Below, in pieces: positions 16,255 to 25,103 of a stretch of DNA of 64,000 nucleotides. Made by a program: the position numbers and the translations under genes. Below the pieces are notes generated by a model that saw only the letters and a program-made list of their open reading frames with translations, searched no databases and was not told the DNA's origin. Where the stretch lies: assembly GCA_963674575.2 (NCBI GenBank), contig CAXXQT010000008.1:658188-722187 (forward strand). The letters are read 5' to 3'. How positions within the stretch are numbered: the first letter of the stretch is position 1; the number at the start of each line of letters is the position of its first letter. This DNA comes from JAAYAY01 sp963674575. Its GTDB lineage: Bacteria > Planctomycetota > Planctomycetia > Pirellulales > Thermoguttaceae.

Positions 16255-18705
16255 CTACTGGGGAGTTGACCAGCGGTCTTCTGGGGATTGGATTTCGCGC
16301 AAGGGGACGTTCTGGCTGGTTTCGCGGGGGATGGCCAGCATGTTGGCGGAGATGATGTTGGGGAAGAGGTTCTTCGTTTCTCCGAAGAAGTTGTCGGGGC
16401 GGAACAGGGGCGGCAGGTGCCAGTAGAGGCGGTAATCGAGGTCCATCACTTGCTTGATCAAGGCGGGCGACCTGGCCTCGCGATCGTTTTCCAGGTAGAG
16501 CATGGGGCGGAGTCGGCGGAGGGTCTCGTCGGCTCCAGCCAGAACGTCGCCTTCCATGCCTTCTACGTCGACCTTGATCAGGTGGCAGACGCTCAGGTTG
16601 AGTTGGTCGATGGTCAGCAGGGGAACCTCCTCTTCGCCCGCCTGGCTTTCCAGAGAGACGCCGCCGAAATTGCCGCCGCGTGCGTAGTCGGGCGTTGGGA
16701 CGCGGATCGTGCCGCTCTGGCGTCCCAGGGCCGCTTGCCGAGCGTGGACGTTCGTCAGTCCGCTGAGGGCGGCATTTCCGCAGAGGATTTGAAACAGGAA
16801 ACGCTGCGGCTCGAAGGCGTAGACGCTGCCCGTCGAGCCGACCGTTTGGGCAAAAAACATGGTGTGGGTCCCGATGTTGGCTCCCACGTCGAGCACGACC
16901 TGCCCCGGGTGAAGGACCTGCTCCAGCAGTTCCATTTCGCCCTGGGAGAACTCCCCGTAGGTGTCGAGCGACAGGCCGATGTAGCGGTCGCCTGCCAGGT
17001 AGAGCATGGGGCCGTAGCGGCAGCGTTTGAGCCGCAGCGGTCCTTCCTGCAGCCACGACTGGGTGTTGAGTGGCGGTTTCGCTTCCGGCGATTCTTCGGG
17101 CGTTGCCGGTTCTTCACGCTGCGGAGCCGCGGGCAGGATGCGCGTGCCGGTCGTTTCGGCCAACGCGGCGGCCATGCGCTCGAACAACTCGTTCCAATCA
17201 CCCAGGCTTTGCTGCCGAAAGAGTCTCGCGGTCGGGTACCAGGGGCTGTCTTCCCGGTCGCGAAACCAACGCCAGTCCGAAGCGGTCGACAGGGCCAGCC
17301 AGACCGGCACACCTAGGGCCCCGGCAAGATGAGCAATGGCCGAATCGCACGTCACGACGAGATCCAATTGGCTCACGATCGCGGCCGTGTCCATGAAGGG
17401 GCCGCAGCGGTTGTCCATCTCGTCTGTCCAGTCGACGATTGGGAAGTCGACGCTCTGCACCTGCTCGGCGCCGTCTCCCTTCTGGAGGCTGATCAGGGTT
17501 ACGTTCTCCACGCGGGCCAGGGGGGCGAACTGGGCCAGCGGGATGGAACGCCAGCGATCGTCGGGGTACTGCTTCTTTCCCTGCCAGGCAATTCCCACGC
17601 GAAAACCACTTAGGCCCTCGATCTGTTCACGCCAAGCCTCCACAAGGGCCGGATCGGCCTGGAGGTAGGGCACGTCTTGGGGAGTGTTTTCCAGCGTGGT
17701 TTCAAGAAGGCCGGGAAGGCTGAGTAGCGGCGAGGCCACGTCGAAAGGGGGCGGCTCCATGCCGGGGAGCACCAATTGATCGATGCCCAGATCGGCGGCC
17801 TGGAGGATCGGCGCCATGCCGGGGGAACATTCCACGAGGACCTTCGCGCCGAGTTGCCGGAGGATCGGCACGTAGCGGATGAAGTGGAACACGTCGCCCA
17901 CGCCCTGTTCCGGGAAGAGCATGATGGTCCGGCCCGCCAGGGAGGAGCCGTCCCAGAGGGGGCGGCAGCGAGGTGACAGGGGGGCATCTTCCAGTCGCAG
18001 TCGCCACTCGTACTCGGGCCAGCCCGAAGCCAGGTCACCCGAGGCGAGCAGGTTGATTCCCAGGTTCAGATGGGCCACGGCATAGCCCGGTTCGAGCTGA
18101 ACCGCTTGGCGGCAGCAGGCGATTGCCTCGTCGGGTTGTCCCTGGAGTCGCAGCACGCCGCCCAGGTTGTTGTGGGCTCGGGCGTGGGCGGGCTTGATTT
18201 CCAGGGCCCGGCGATAGCAGGCGGCGGCCTCGTCCAAGCGGCCGATTCTCCGCATGGCGCTACCCAGTTGCATCTGGGCGAGCAGCAGGCCGGGATTGGC
18301 CTCGACGGCGCGGCGGAAGCACGCGGCGGCCTCGTCGAACTCTCCTCGGTCCTTGAGAACCAAGCCCAGGCCAAGCTGCGCGTCGGCGTCGCGGGGATCG
18401 AGACGGGTGGCGTCTCGATAGGCGGCCTCGGCCTCCCTGAGCCGGTTCGTTTCACGGTACAGTCGGCCCAGGTTGCTGTGATATACGGCCATGGCCGGAC
18501 TCAGCCGGATCGCCTGGCGGATTCGCCGAAGGGCCTCCTGGTGATTGCCTCGAACGGCGTCGATCAGGCCGAGCAGATGCAGAGCGTCGGCACAGTCCGG
18601 ATCGGAGGCCAGGATCTCGCGGTAGATCCGCTCCGCTTCGTCGAATCGGCCTGCCTGATGATGGGCGAGCCCGGTATTCAGGGCGGCGGCTTTCGGGTCA
18701 GGCAC
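16255..18705 (-). CDS. TPR / glycosyltransferase-like / FkbM methyltransferase fusion
   Basis: An 816-residue three-part protein. Residues 1-240 are about seven TPR units (for example CYRRALEIKPAHARAHNNLG). Residues about 245-535 match the GT9/GT41-like domain found after TPRs in bacterial O-linked transferases, with LFPEQGVGDVFHFIRYVP, GIAWQGKKQYPDDRWRSIP and VTCDSAIAHLAGALGVPVW. A Pro/Glu-rich linker follows. Residues about 590-770 are an FkbM-family SAM methyltransferase with DVGANIGTHT and LIKVDVEGMEGDVLAGA. This suggests a single enzyme that glycosylates and O-methylates a protein or glycan. No signal peptide. The downstream BNR gene upstream on this strand ends three bases before it starts, so they may be co-transcribed. 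Confidence 0.85.
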   Translation of the reverse strand: MPDPKAAALNTGLAHHQAGRFDEAERIYREILASDPDCADALHLLGLIDAVRGNHQEALRRIRQAIRLSPAMAVYHSNLGRLYRETNRLREAEAAYRDATRLDPRDADAQLGLGLVLKDRGEFDEAAACFRRAVEANPGLLLAQMQLGSAMRRIGRLDEAAACYRRALEIKPAHARAHNNLGGVLRLQGQPDEAIACCRQAVQLEPGYAVAHLNLGINLLASGDLASGWPEYEWRLRLEDAPLSPRCRPLWDGSSLAGRTIMLFPEQGVGDVFHFIRYVPILRQLGAKVLVECSPGMAPILQAADLGIDQLVLPGMEPPPFDVASPLLSLPGLLETTLENTPQDVPYLQADPALVEAWREQIEGLSGFRVGIAWQGKKQYPDDRWRSIPLAQFAPLARVENVTLISLQKGDGAEQVQSVDFPIVDWTDEMDNRCGPFMDTAAIVSQLDLVVTCDSAIAHLAGALGVPVWLALSTASDWRWFRDREDSPWYPTARLFRQQSLGDWNELFERMAAALAETTGTRILPAAPQREEPATPEESPEAKPPLNTQSWLQEGPLRLKRCRYGPMLYLAGDRYIGLSLDTYGEFSQGEMELLEQVLHPGQVVLDVGANIGTHTMFFAQTVGSTGSVYAFEPQRFLFQILCGNAALSGLTNVHARQAALGRQSGTIRVPTPDYARGGNFGGVSLESQAGEEEVPLLTIDQLNLSVCHLIKVDVEGMEGDVLAGADETLRRLRPMLYLENDREARSPALIKQVMDLDYRLYWHLPPLFRPDNFFGETKNLFPNIISANMLAIPRETSQNVPLREIQSPEDRWSTPQ

Positions 18706-18708
18706 GGC

Positions 18709-19890
18709 TCACTCCAGCTTGCCGAACATGATGCGTTCCTTGCGGCTCTTCGAGCTGTCTCCCTGGGTGACGGTCACGTAGATCGTACCCTGGTACTTGC
18801 GAAACGTGGGGTATTGGAAGGACTTCTCCGTTTCGAAACGGTATTTCCGCTCCCAGGTCTTGCCGTCGCGGGAGACGTCCAGGTTGAAGACCGAGCGAGA
18901 AACGCTGCCGCGGGTGGCCTCCTGCCAGCCCAGGTAGTAGATGCCGCCGAATCGATCGAAGGTCGGTTTGGCGCTCGTGCCGTTCGGCACAAAGGGGCGA
19001 GTCGCGTTTGGTGTCCAGGTCTTTCCGTCCTTGCTCGTGCTGAACGTGTAGTTCTTATCGCCACCGTCCTGGCGGCAGATGGCCATCCAGGTGCCATCGG
19101 GAAGACGATTGACTGCCGATTCGGAAAGCTGGAGCGACTGGGGCTCGTGGAAGTGGCCCAGCACCTCGAAGGTGTCGAAATCCTCGTTGGCCACGGCCAG
19201 GGCGAGTTGCTTGCCGGGCCAGTTGTTGAGGGCTACGTAGGTCTTGCCGTCAAAGATCTTGAAAGAGTCGAACAAGTAGAGTCCGTAGTCCTTGGCAGGT
19301 TTGCGAAAGCCTTGGGCGACCGCGTCGGCGTGGAGGTAGCGGGGCTGCATGTCAAACGTTCCGGCGGCCGTCTTGAGTTTGACGCGATGAATCGTATCGG
19401 CAAAGGTTTGCACAGTGAGGTCGAAGTCGCGATACCAGGTTTGGGCCTGCCGTTTACCAGGCTGTTCGCTAGCGAAGTAGCAACGGATCGTTTGGGGGTC
19501 TTTCTGGAGGATGCGCGGAACGAAGCAGGCCCCGACAGGCAAGGTCTCGTTGGCAAAGGCCTGCTCGCCGCGGGCGATGGGCAGGATCTTATCCACGGTC
19601 ATCGAATCGAGGTCGACGATCGACATGGCCGAGTAGATGTTGGGCCAGCCAGCCCCTTCGCCGGCCCGGTCGTCGTTGACCTCCGCCACGATGTAGGCAC
19701 GACCGGCCGCAATCGCCATCTCGGCGTCATGGGCCCCCTTCACCTGCGGCGCGGTTACCTTGATCAGGCCTGCCATGACCTGGTCGCCGGCCTGGCGGGA
19801 ATTCCAGTCGGGCGGTAGCAGGGACTGGGCGGAGGCGGTTGCGGTCGCCAGGAGGAGAATGAGAAGGGGCAAGAATGTGACGCGTTTCAT
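18709..19890 (-). CDS. Secreted BNR-repeat/sialidase-like protein
   Basis: A 393-residue protein with a clear signal peptide (MKRVTFLPLLILLLATATASA). The mature chain looks like a beta-propeller. Two Asp-box-like motifs, STSKDGKTWTP and DVSRDGKTWERK, are spaced as in BNR/sialidase folds, and GGIYYLGWQEATRG resembles a propeller blade. The catalytic arginine triad of true sialidases cannot be confirmed, so substrate is unknown; carbohydrate binding or hydrolysis outside the cytoplasm is inference. ATG 19890 is chosen because it gives the signal peptide. A Gfo/Idh oxidoreductase precedes it on the same strand. Confidence 0.8.
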   Translation of the reverse strand: MKRVTFLPLLILLLATATASAQSLLPPDWNSRQAGDQVMAGLIKVTAPQVKGAHDAEMAIAAGRAYIVAEVNDDRAGEGAGWPNIYSAMSIVDLDSMTVDKILPIARGEQAFANETLPVGACFVPRILQKDPQTIRCYFASEQPGKRQAQTWYRDFDLTVQTFADTIHRVKLKTAAGTFDMQPRYLHADAVAQGFRKPAKDYGLYLFDSFKIFDGKTYVALNNWPGKQLALAVANEDFDTFEVLGHFHEPQSLQLSESAVNRLPDGTWMAICRQDGGDKNYTFSTSKDGKTWTPNATRPFVPNGTSAKPTFDRFGGIYYLGWQEATRGSVSRSVFNLDVSRDGKTWERKYRFETEKSFQYPTFRKYQGTIYVTVTQGDSSKSRKERIMFGKLE

Positions 19891-20022
19891 CGTGGTGCGT
19901 GTCTTCAAGGGCTTGTTGAGAGTAGTTTGGTATCGGCTGACGAGTCTGCGGCCCCTCCCCGGCCCTCCCCCTCGCTCGCAAGACGCGCTGGGGAGGGAGT
20001 TTTTTCGCTGCAATCGCCAGCC

Positions 20023-21336
20023 TCAGATCATTCCATAGTTGTAGGGCCCTCGCATCTCGCGGGCCACGTAGCCATTGGCTTCTGCGTCGTTGACGAATTC
20101 CTCTTTGACCGGGTCCCAGGCGAGCTTGCGGCCCAGGCGGATGGAGATGACGCCCAGGTGGCAGAGGCTGGCTGAGCGGTGTCCGACCTCCGCAGGGCAG
20201 ATCGTTGCTTCGCGCGACTTGACGCAGTCGAAGAAGTTGCCCATGTGGTCTGTGCTGTGATACACCTGGGACGCGTTCTCGGGCAGCTCTTCCCGCAGCA
20301 TTTCCGGCTCGCTGGCCTGGATCGTGCCGCGGGTGACCCAGATCCAGCCGTCGGATCCGTGGAACTTGATACCGTGTTGCTGCTTGGTCTTGTCCTTGAC
20401 GCCTCCCCACCACTCGCTTCCCTGCGTGCTCTTGCAGGTGTGGACCACGCCGTCGGCGTAGGTGTAGGTCACTTCGTACTCGCTGGCGGCCGTGTAGCCT
20501 CCGGGGATCATGTCGATCAGTTGCTTGCCTTCGACGCTGACCGGTCCGGAACCGTCGTGGCCCAGGGCCCAGAGGACGATGTCGTTGTGGTGGGCCCCCC
20601 AGTCGGTCATGGTTCCGCCCGAGTATTCCCACCAGTAGCGGAAGCTGAAGTGGGTCCGCTCTTTCACGTAGGGCACGGCCGGCGTCTGGCCTTGCCAGAA
20701 GTCATAGTTAAATCCGGCAGGCACGTCGGTCTCGGCGAAGGGGCCCTGACGCAATCCGGCCGGCAGCCAGACTTCGACGTTCTGGATTTTGCCGATCCGT
20801 CCGCTGCGGACGAGGTTCGCCGCCAGGCGGAACTCGCGGCCGCTCCGCTGCTGGGTGCCGGTCTGGAGGATGCGGCCGGTCTGGCGCTGCACGTCGACGA
20901 GGTGTTTTCCCTCGTCGATGGTGAGGGTGAGCGGCTTTTCGCAGTAGATGTCCTTGCCCGCTTTCATGGCGGCCATGGAGACGAGGGTGTGCCAATGGTC
21001 GACGGTGCCGCAGATCACGGCGTCGAGGTCTTTCCGCTCGAGGAGCTTGCGGAAATCGCCGTAGGTGTCGGCCTCCGGGAAATCCTTCTTCGCGTTGGCC
21101 AGGTGGCTCTCGTCCACGTCGCAAACGGCGACCACGTCGGCAAAACGTTTGGCGTTTCGGGCGTCGCCGCGTCCCTGGCCTCCGCATCCGATCAGCCCGA
21201 TGCGGAACTTGTCGCCCGAGGGCGCCGCCCGGGCCGTGTCGGCTTCCTGGGCGAGAAACCATGCGGGCAGGGCGGCACTGGCGGCGGTGGCTTTGAGGAA
21301 ACGACGACGGGATGTATTGCAGAGGGAAGTTGGCAT
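20023..21336 (-). CDS. Tat-exported Gfo/Idh/MocA family oxidoreductase
   Basis: NAD(P)-dependent sugar-type dehydrogenase carrying a twin-arginine signal: SRRRFLKATAASAALPAWFLA. The Rossmann fold has GLIGCGGQGRGD and AVCDVD, and the conserved EKP motif is in DIYCEKPLTL. The C-terminal domain includes the planctomycete-typical GGTMTDWGAHHNDI, where a histidine pair is expected at the active site. 437 residues from ATG 21336 (MPTSLCN); ATG 21351 is possible. Export through Tat implies that cofactor is bound before translocation. The next gene on this strand is a BNR protein, so the two may handle extracellular carbohydrate. Confidence 0.9.
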   Translation of the reverse strand: MPTSLCNTSRRRFLKATAASAALPAWFLAQEADTARAAPSGDKFRIGLIGCGGQGRGDARNAKRFADVVAVCDVDESHLANAKKDFPEADTYGDFRKLLERKDLDAVICGTVDHWHTLVSMAAMKAGKDIYCEKPLTLTIDEGKHLVDVQRQTGRILQTGTQQRSGREFRLAANLVRSGRIGKIQNVEVWLPAGLRQGPFAETDVPAGFNYDFWQGQTPAVPYVKERTHFSFRYWWEYSGGTMTDWGAHHNDIVLWALGHDGSGPVSVEGKQLIDMIPGGYTAASEYEVTYTYADGVVHTCKSTQGSEWWGGVKDKTKQQHGIKFHGSDGWIWVTRGTIQASEPEMLREELPENASQVYHSTDHMGNFFDCVKSREATICPAEVGHRSASLCHLGVISIRLGRKLAWDPVKEEFVNDAEANGYVAREMRGPYNYGMI

Positions 21337-21465
21337 GGTTTGAGGCTCCATGGGGAAGGCTTGACGGATGGTCTTATGATAGCCGCCCGAAGGCGGCGAA
21401 GCCAGATTTGGGGAAAGACAGCCCAGTCTCGGACGAAGGGCAACATCCACCGGGCCACTGCTTGT

Positions 21466-21577
21466 CACCACAGAGGACACGGAGGGCACAGAGGAAGACT
21501 GTTGGAGTAAGGTCTTGACACGCTCTGTCTTCCTGGCTTGCTTGGCTTCTCTGTGTCCTCCGTGCCCTCCGTGGTTC
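21466..21577. repeat. Intergenic inverted repeat of the CACGGAGG type
   Basis: ACCACAGAGGACACGGAGGG (21468 onward) is matched in inverse by CCTCCGTGCCCTCCGTGGT (about 21559-21577) with a few differences. Short GGACACGGAGG units repeat within each arm. It lies between two same-strand genes, so it may fold in the transcript. The remainder of 21337-21597 shows no gene. Confidence 0.65.
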
Positions 21578-21597
21578 TCTCTTCCGCGTTTCCCGTG

Positions 21598-22905
21598 TCA
21601 GTGCGGTTCTAAATTGTCTGAGGAGTTGCCCTCCAACTTCCAGAATCCCACGTTGTACTCGTCGTTCTCGATGCCGCCGAAGCCGTTGCCGAGGAGAGTC
21701 TTCCCCTTGCTTCGCTCCACGCGGACGGAGCCGGTCATGGCGGCCGCGGTGGCGACGACGGTTTCCGGCTCCACTTCCCAGATTCCATTCGGGAAGGAAT
21801 TGTCGTAGACCTTGAGCTTCTCGCCCTCGCGGTTGATGACCACGCTGTGGGTCATGTTGGGGTGGAACATGACAGCCACCTGGTTCTCGTCAATCTTGCG
21901 AACGTGTTGCCAGGCACCTCGGCCCCGGACCATGGCGGCCGCGTAGGGCGTCCAGATGATGACCGGACCTCTCGCAAGGTAAGACTGAAGTCGCTCGACC
22001 AGGGCGGCCTGTTCGCCCGGCTCGTACTTCACGATCATCTCGTGCCCCTTCGCCTCGGGGATCGCTTTGGGCCGGAGTGAAAAGCGTTCGGCCTGGAGAT
22101 CGTCGACGAGTTGGCCGTTCCAACGGATCGTGCCGGCCTGGGCCATGTAGCTGGTCCAGGGGGCCCAGCCGAAGTAGGCGCCCAACTTCGACTTTTCCAG
22201 GGCCGCCACGAAGGTTTCTTGCTGATACGTGTCCCGGTCGCTTGTCCAGCCTTCGACGCCGTAGTAGTGGTCCAGCACGGTTGCCAGGGCATTGTAGGAG
22301 CATTGATTGAAGCGGCCTTCCCAGAAAAGGGCGTGCTCGACGGTGGGCACGTCGAAATGCACGTCGACGGGATGGTCGTAGGCTACAATCACCCGGATCG
22401 ATCGAAGCCAGTAGTGGGTGTGCAGGTCGCCGGCCCGCCACTCGAGCTGGTTTTCTCCAGCCGCGAGCTTGTCGCCGATGGCCCAGCGGGTCTCCGACCA
22501 CTTGGACTCCTGCTCCTGATCGCCTTCGTTCCAGTCTTCCACGATCGGCTTGCCGTTGGCGAAGATCGAAACGGGCGAAACCCGCTCGCCGTCCTTGCCG
22601 GTGCTGGCATGGTGCGCCACCTCGAGAAAGGCCGCGACGGGACCTTCGGGAAGGGTGAAGAGGATCGAGAAGCGGCTCTCGGGTGTCAGCAAACGGAGAT
22701 GGGGATGGTCATCGGCGAAGATGGAGTAGTCGCAGGCCTTGTGGTCAAATTCCACATTGGCCATGGGCGGGTAGTGGGTGAAGTCGCAGCAGAAGATGAC
22801 CGGGGTGCGCGAACCCCAGTGGATGGTGTCGGGCTCGGCGGCGAGGGCAAACGTTGGGGCAAGAAGGGGAAGCAGTAGCAGCAGTCGCATCATCAGGTAT
22901 TCCAT
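21598..22905 (-). CDS. Secreted C39-like cysteine peptidase family protein
   Basis: A 435-residue protein with an N-terminal signal peptide (MRLLLLLPLLAPTFALA within the first 25 residues). The C-terminal half resembles the papain-like C39 fold: a probable nucleophile in FNQCSYNALATVLDHYYG, and a probable catalytic histidine in MTHSVVINREGEKLKVYDN with the following Asn/Asp. The N-terminal half looks like a beta-rich carbohydrate- or ligand-binding domain with no recognised name. Whether it cleaves peptides is not shown. Start is uncertain among ATG 22905, 22893 and 22890; all give the same mature protein. Confidence 0.75.
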   Translation of the reverse strand: MEYLMMRLLLLLPLLAPTFALAAEPDTIHWGSRTPVIFCCDFTHYPPMANVEFDHKACDYSIFADDHPHLRLLTPESRFSILFTLPEGPVAAFLEVAHHASTGKDGERVSPVSIFANGKPIVEDWNEGDQEQESKWSETRWAIGDKLAAGENQLEWRAGDLHTHYWLRSIRVIVAYDHPVDVHFDVPTVEHALFWEGRFNQCSYNALATVLDHYYGVEGWTSDRDTYQQETFVAALEKSKLGAYFGWAPWTSYMAQAGTIRWNGQLVDDLQAERFSLRPKAIPEAKGHEMIVKYEPGEQAALVERLQSYLARGPVIIWTPYAAAMVRGRGAWQHVRKIDENQVAVMFHPNMTHSVVINREGEKLKVYDNSFPNGIWEVEPETVVATAAAMTGSVRVERSKGKTLLGNGFGGIENDEYNVGFWKLEGNSSDNLEPH

Positions 22906-23153
22906 GGATCGATTAGGTTTGGGCACCCGTCAGAGGGGGCGGGCAGGACGGAGTCTCTTGCCCAGGCGTCTCTCAACCGATTGTAACCGCTGGTGAACTG
23001 TTCGGCAGCCCAGGGAACCAACCGGCTGAACCTCGGCCGATCTTCTCGTGTCCTGGCTGTGAAATCACTACAGCAGGGACTGAATTCCAGCCTGCATGGT
23101 CCGGCGGACTCGTGCAGGCTGTTTTGTTGGCGGCGCCGTGCGGGAGACTTGAG

Positions 23154-23594
23154 ATGGAAGCCGTTGTCTTCACGGGTTTGCAGGGGGCGGGAAAATCGTC
23201 CTTCTACAAGGAACGGTTCTTCTCGACTCACGTGCGGATCAGCCTCGATCTTCTCCGCACCCGGAACCGGGAGCGGCGGTTGCTCGCGTTGTGCCTGGAG
23301 ACCCAGCAGAGATTCGTTGTCGACAACACCAACCCGACCCGGGAGGATCGCGCCGGTTATCTCCGCGCAGCGAAGGCGGCCGGGTTTCGGACGGTAGGAT
23401 ACTATTTTCGGTCCCGCGTGGAGGAATGCGTGCCGCGGAATGCCGATCGCCCCGGCTCCGTGCCGGATGTGGCGATCCTCTCGACGGCGAAGAAGCTGGA
23501 GATTCCGTCGCTCGACGAGGGTTTTGACGAACTCTGGTATGTGTCCATTTGCGACGGCGGCTTTGCGGTTGAGCAATGGGACGATGAAGTTTGA
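23154..23594 (+). CDS. P-loop kinase, polynucleotide-kinase-like (AAA_33)
   Basis: A 146-residue single-domain NTPase with Walker A at residues 8-16 (GLQGAGKSS) and the DNTNPTRED motif near residue 62, a pattern shared with 5'-OH polynucleotide kinases and related AAA_33 kinases. The lid region carries several arginines, as expected for phosphate transfer. It is the first gene of an overlapping four-gene block: its last 11 bases overlap the Thg1-like gene. Context suggests phosphorylation of RNA 5' ends; the substrate is inferred. ATG 23154 starts directly at the kinase fold; an upstream in-frame start at 23112 would add 14 residues. Confidence 0.85.
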   Translation: MEAVVFTGLQGAGKSSFYKERFFSTHVRISLDLLRTRNRERRLLALCLETQQRFVVDNTNPTREDRAGYLRAAKAAGFRTVGYYFRSRVEECVPRNADRPGSVPDVAILSTAKKLEIPSLDEGFDELWYVSICDGGFAVEQWDDEV

Positions 23595-24363
23595 CGATCT
23601 TGACAAGAAGATGCGGGTTTTCGAGACCGCTGCCGACACGTGCGTGCTGCCCGAGGTGTTCATGGTCGCCCGGCTGGACGGACGGAGTTTCACGCGGCTC
23701 ACGAAGGAGGTCTGCCGGTTCGAAGTCCCGTTTGACGAGCGGTTTCGCGACATGATGACGGCGACGACCGAATCGCTGATGACTTGCGGTTTTCAGGTGA
23801 TCTATGGGTACACGGAGAGTGACGAGATTTCGCTGCTCTTTGCCCGAGAGGAAAAGGCGTTTGGGCGGAAGCTGCGGAAGTACAACTCGACGCTGGCCGG
23901 CGAAGCGAGTGCCCGGTTCTCGCTCCTGTTAGGCGACCAGGCCACCTTCGACTGCCGGATTTCCCAATTACCCACCGCGGAGCTTGTGGTCGACTACTTT
24001 CGTTGGCGCAACGAGGACGCTGCTCGAAATGCCCTGAACGCCTGGTGTTACTGGACGCTCCGCAAGGACGGCCGGAGCCAGCGTGCGGCTACGAAGCAAC
24101 TTCTGGGGCTTTCGGTCAGTCAGAAGAACGAATTGCTGTTCCAATACGAAATCAACTTCAATAACCTTCCCGCTTGGCAGAAGCGGGGAATTGGTTTGTG
24201 CTGGGAGCCGTACGACAAGGTGGCCGTCAACCCGGTCACGAACGAAAGCGTGGTGGCACGACGCCGACGGCTCCGGACTGATTGTGATTTGCCGATGAAA
24301 GACGAGTACGGCGAGTTTGTGAGATCGATTCTGCGGAAGGCTGAGATGCGGGGAGAACAGTGA
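23584..24363 (+). CDS. Thg1-like 3'-5' RNA polymerase (tRNA-His guanylyltransferase family)
   Basis: A 259-residue member of the Thg1/TLP family, which adds nucleotides in the reverse 3'-to-5' direction to RNA 5' ends. The catalytic core is clear: VARLDGRSFTRL (metal-binding Asp32) and GYTESDEISLLF (Asp80, Glu81), then LNAWCYWTLR near residue 160, matching the NxxxxxYWxLR element. Bacterial TLPs repair 5'-truncated tRNAs using the 3' half as template. ATG 23584 lies within the previous kinase gene; translation is probably coupled. The stop overlaps the RNA ligase start (TGATG). With kinase, ligase and HD-kinase neighbours, RNA repair is the best-supported role. Confidence 0.92.
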   Translation: MKFDDLDKKMRVFETAADTCVLPEVFMVARLDGRSFTRLTKEVCRFEVPFDERFRDMMTATTESLMTCGFQVIYGYTESDEISLLFAREEKAFGRKLRKYNSTLAGEASARFSLLLGDQATFDCRISQLPTAELVVDYFRWRNEDAARNALNAWCYWTLRKDGRSQRAATKQLLGLSVSQKNELLFQYEINFNNLPAWQKRGIGLCWEPYDKVAVNPVTNESVVARRRRLRTDCDLPMKDEYGEFVRSILRKAEMRGEQ

Positions 24364-25103
24364 TGGGTACATCCTACGGCGACTTTATGAAATATCCCCG
24401 GACTCCCCACCTGTTTGGCTCGACCGGAACGGATGACGACAAGCACCTTGGCGAAGCGGAATCGAGCCGCTTTGTTGCCGACGCGTCGTTGATCGTTGAA
24501 GAGAAGATCGACGGCACGAACGTAGGCATCCATTTCTCCGACGACGGAGAAATGGTCCTCCAGTGCCGGGGTCACCTGATCACCGAGGGGATGCATCCCC
24601 AGTACGACTTGTTCAAGCAATGGACCGCCGTGAAACGGCACGTCCTGGAAGAGCGGCTCGGGACGCGATATATTCTCTTTGGCGAGTGGGTTTACGCACG
24701 GCATTCGGTCCACTATCGACAGTTGACGCACTACTTCTATGAATTCGACATCTACGACAAGACGGCCGGGGCCTTTCTTGATCTCGAGCAGCGAGCGGCG
24801 CTGCTTGAAGGGGCGGGAGTGGAGACGGTTCCCGTCGTCCACCGCGGCGCCTTGAAGAAATCGGAGCTCCCCGAGTTGATAGGGCCCTCGCAATTCGACA
24901 GCCGGTTCGAGAACCCGGTGACGAAGCAGGCGGACAACCTGATGGAAGGGCTGTACCTGAGAACCGAGGCCGACGGCGTGGTGACGGGGCGGGCCAAGTT
25001 CGTTCGCCCGGAGTTTGTGGAGAAGATCAAGCAGAGCACCCATTGGCAGCACCAGGCGATGGCGCCCAACGAGCTTGCTCCTGGCGTGGATATCTGGTCA
25101 TGA
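24363..25103 (+). CDS. RNA ligase (Rnl2/PF09414-like)
   Basis: A 246-residue ATP-dependent RNA ligase. Motif I is EEKIDGTN with the adenylated Lys48. A motif III-like stretch is FGEWVYARHSVHY, motif IV is MEGLYLRTE and motif V is RAKFVRPEF. The N-terminus KYPRTPHLFGSTGTDDDK is typical of the small ligase clade often found with Thg1 and HD-polynucleotide kinase. It seals 3'-OH and 5'-phosphate ends after end healing. Start and stop overlap its neighbours by one and four bases, which indicates one operon and probable translational coupling. There is no C-terminal domain beyond the ligase core, so specificity may come from partners. Confidence 0.93.
   Translation: MGTSYGDFMKYPRTPHLFGSTGTDDDKHLGEAESSRFVADASLIVEEKIDGTNVGIHFSDDGEMVLQCRGHLITEGMHPQYDLFKQWTAVKRHVLEERLGTRYILFGEWVYARHSVHYRQLTHYFYEFDIYDKTAGAFLDLEQRAALLEGAGVETVPVVHRGALKKSELPELIGPSQFDSRFENPVTKQADNLMEGLYLRTEADGVVTGRAKFVRPEFVEKIKQSTHWQHQAMAPNELAPGVDIWS

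Noticed and set aside
20179..21510. Long plus-strand reading frame opposite the Tat oxidoreductase
   Set aside because: Antisense shadow of a gene with clear Rossmann and twin-arginine motifs.
23440..23583. N-terminal extension of the Thg1-like reading frame
   Set aside because: Entirely within the kinase gene in another frame; the Thg1 family N-terminus fits ATG 23584.
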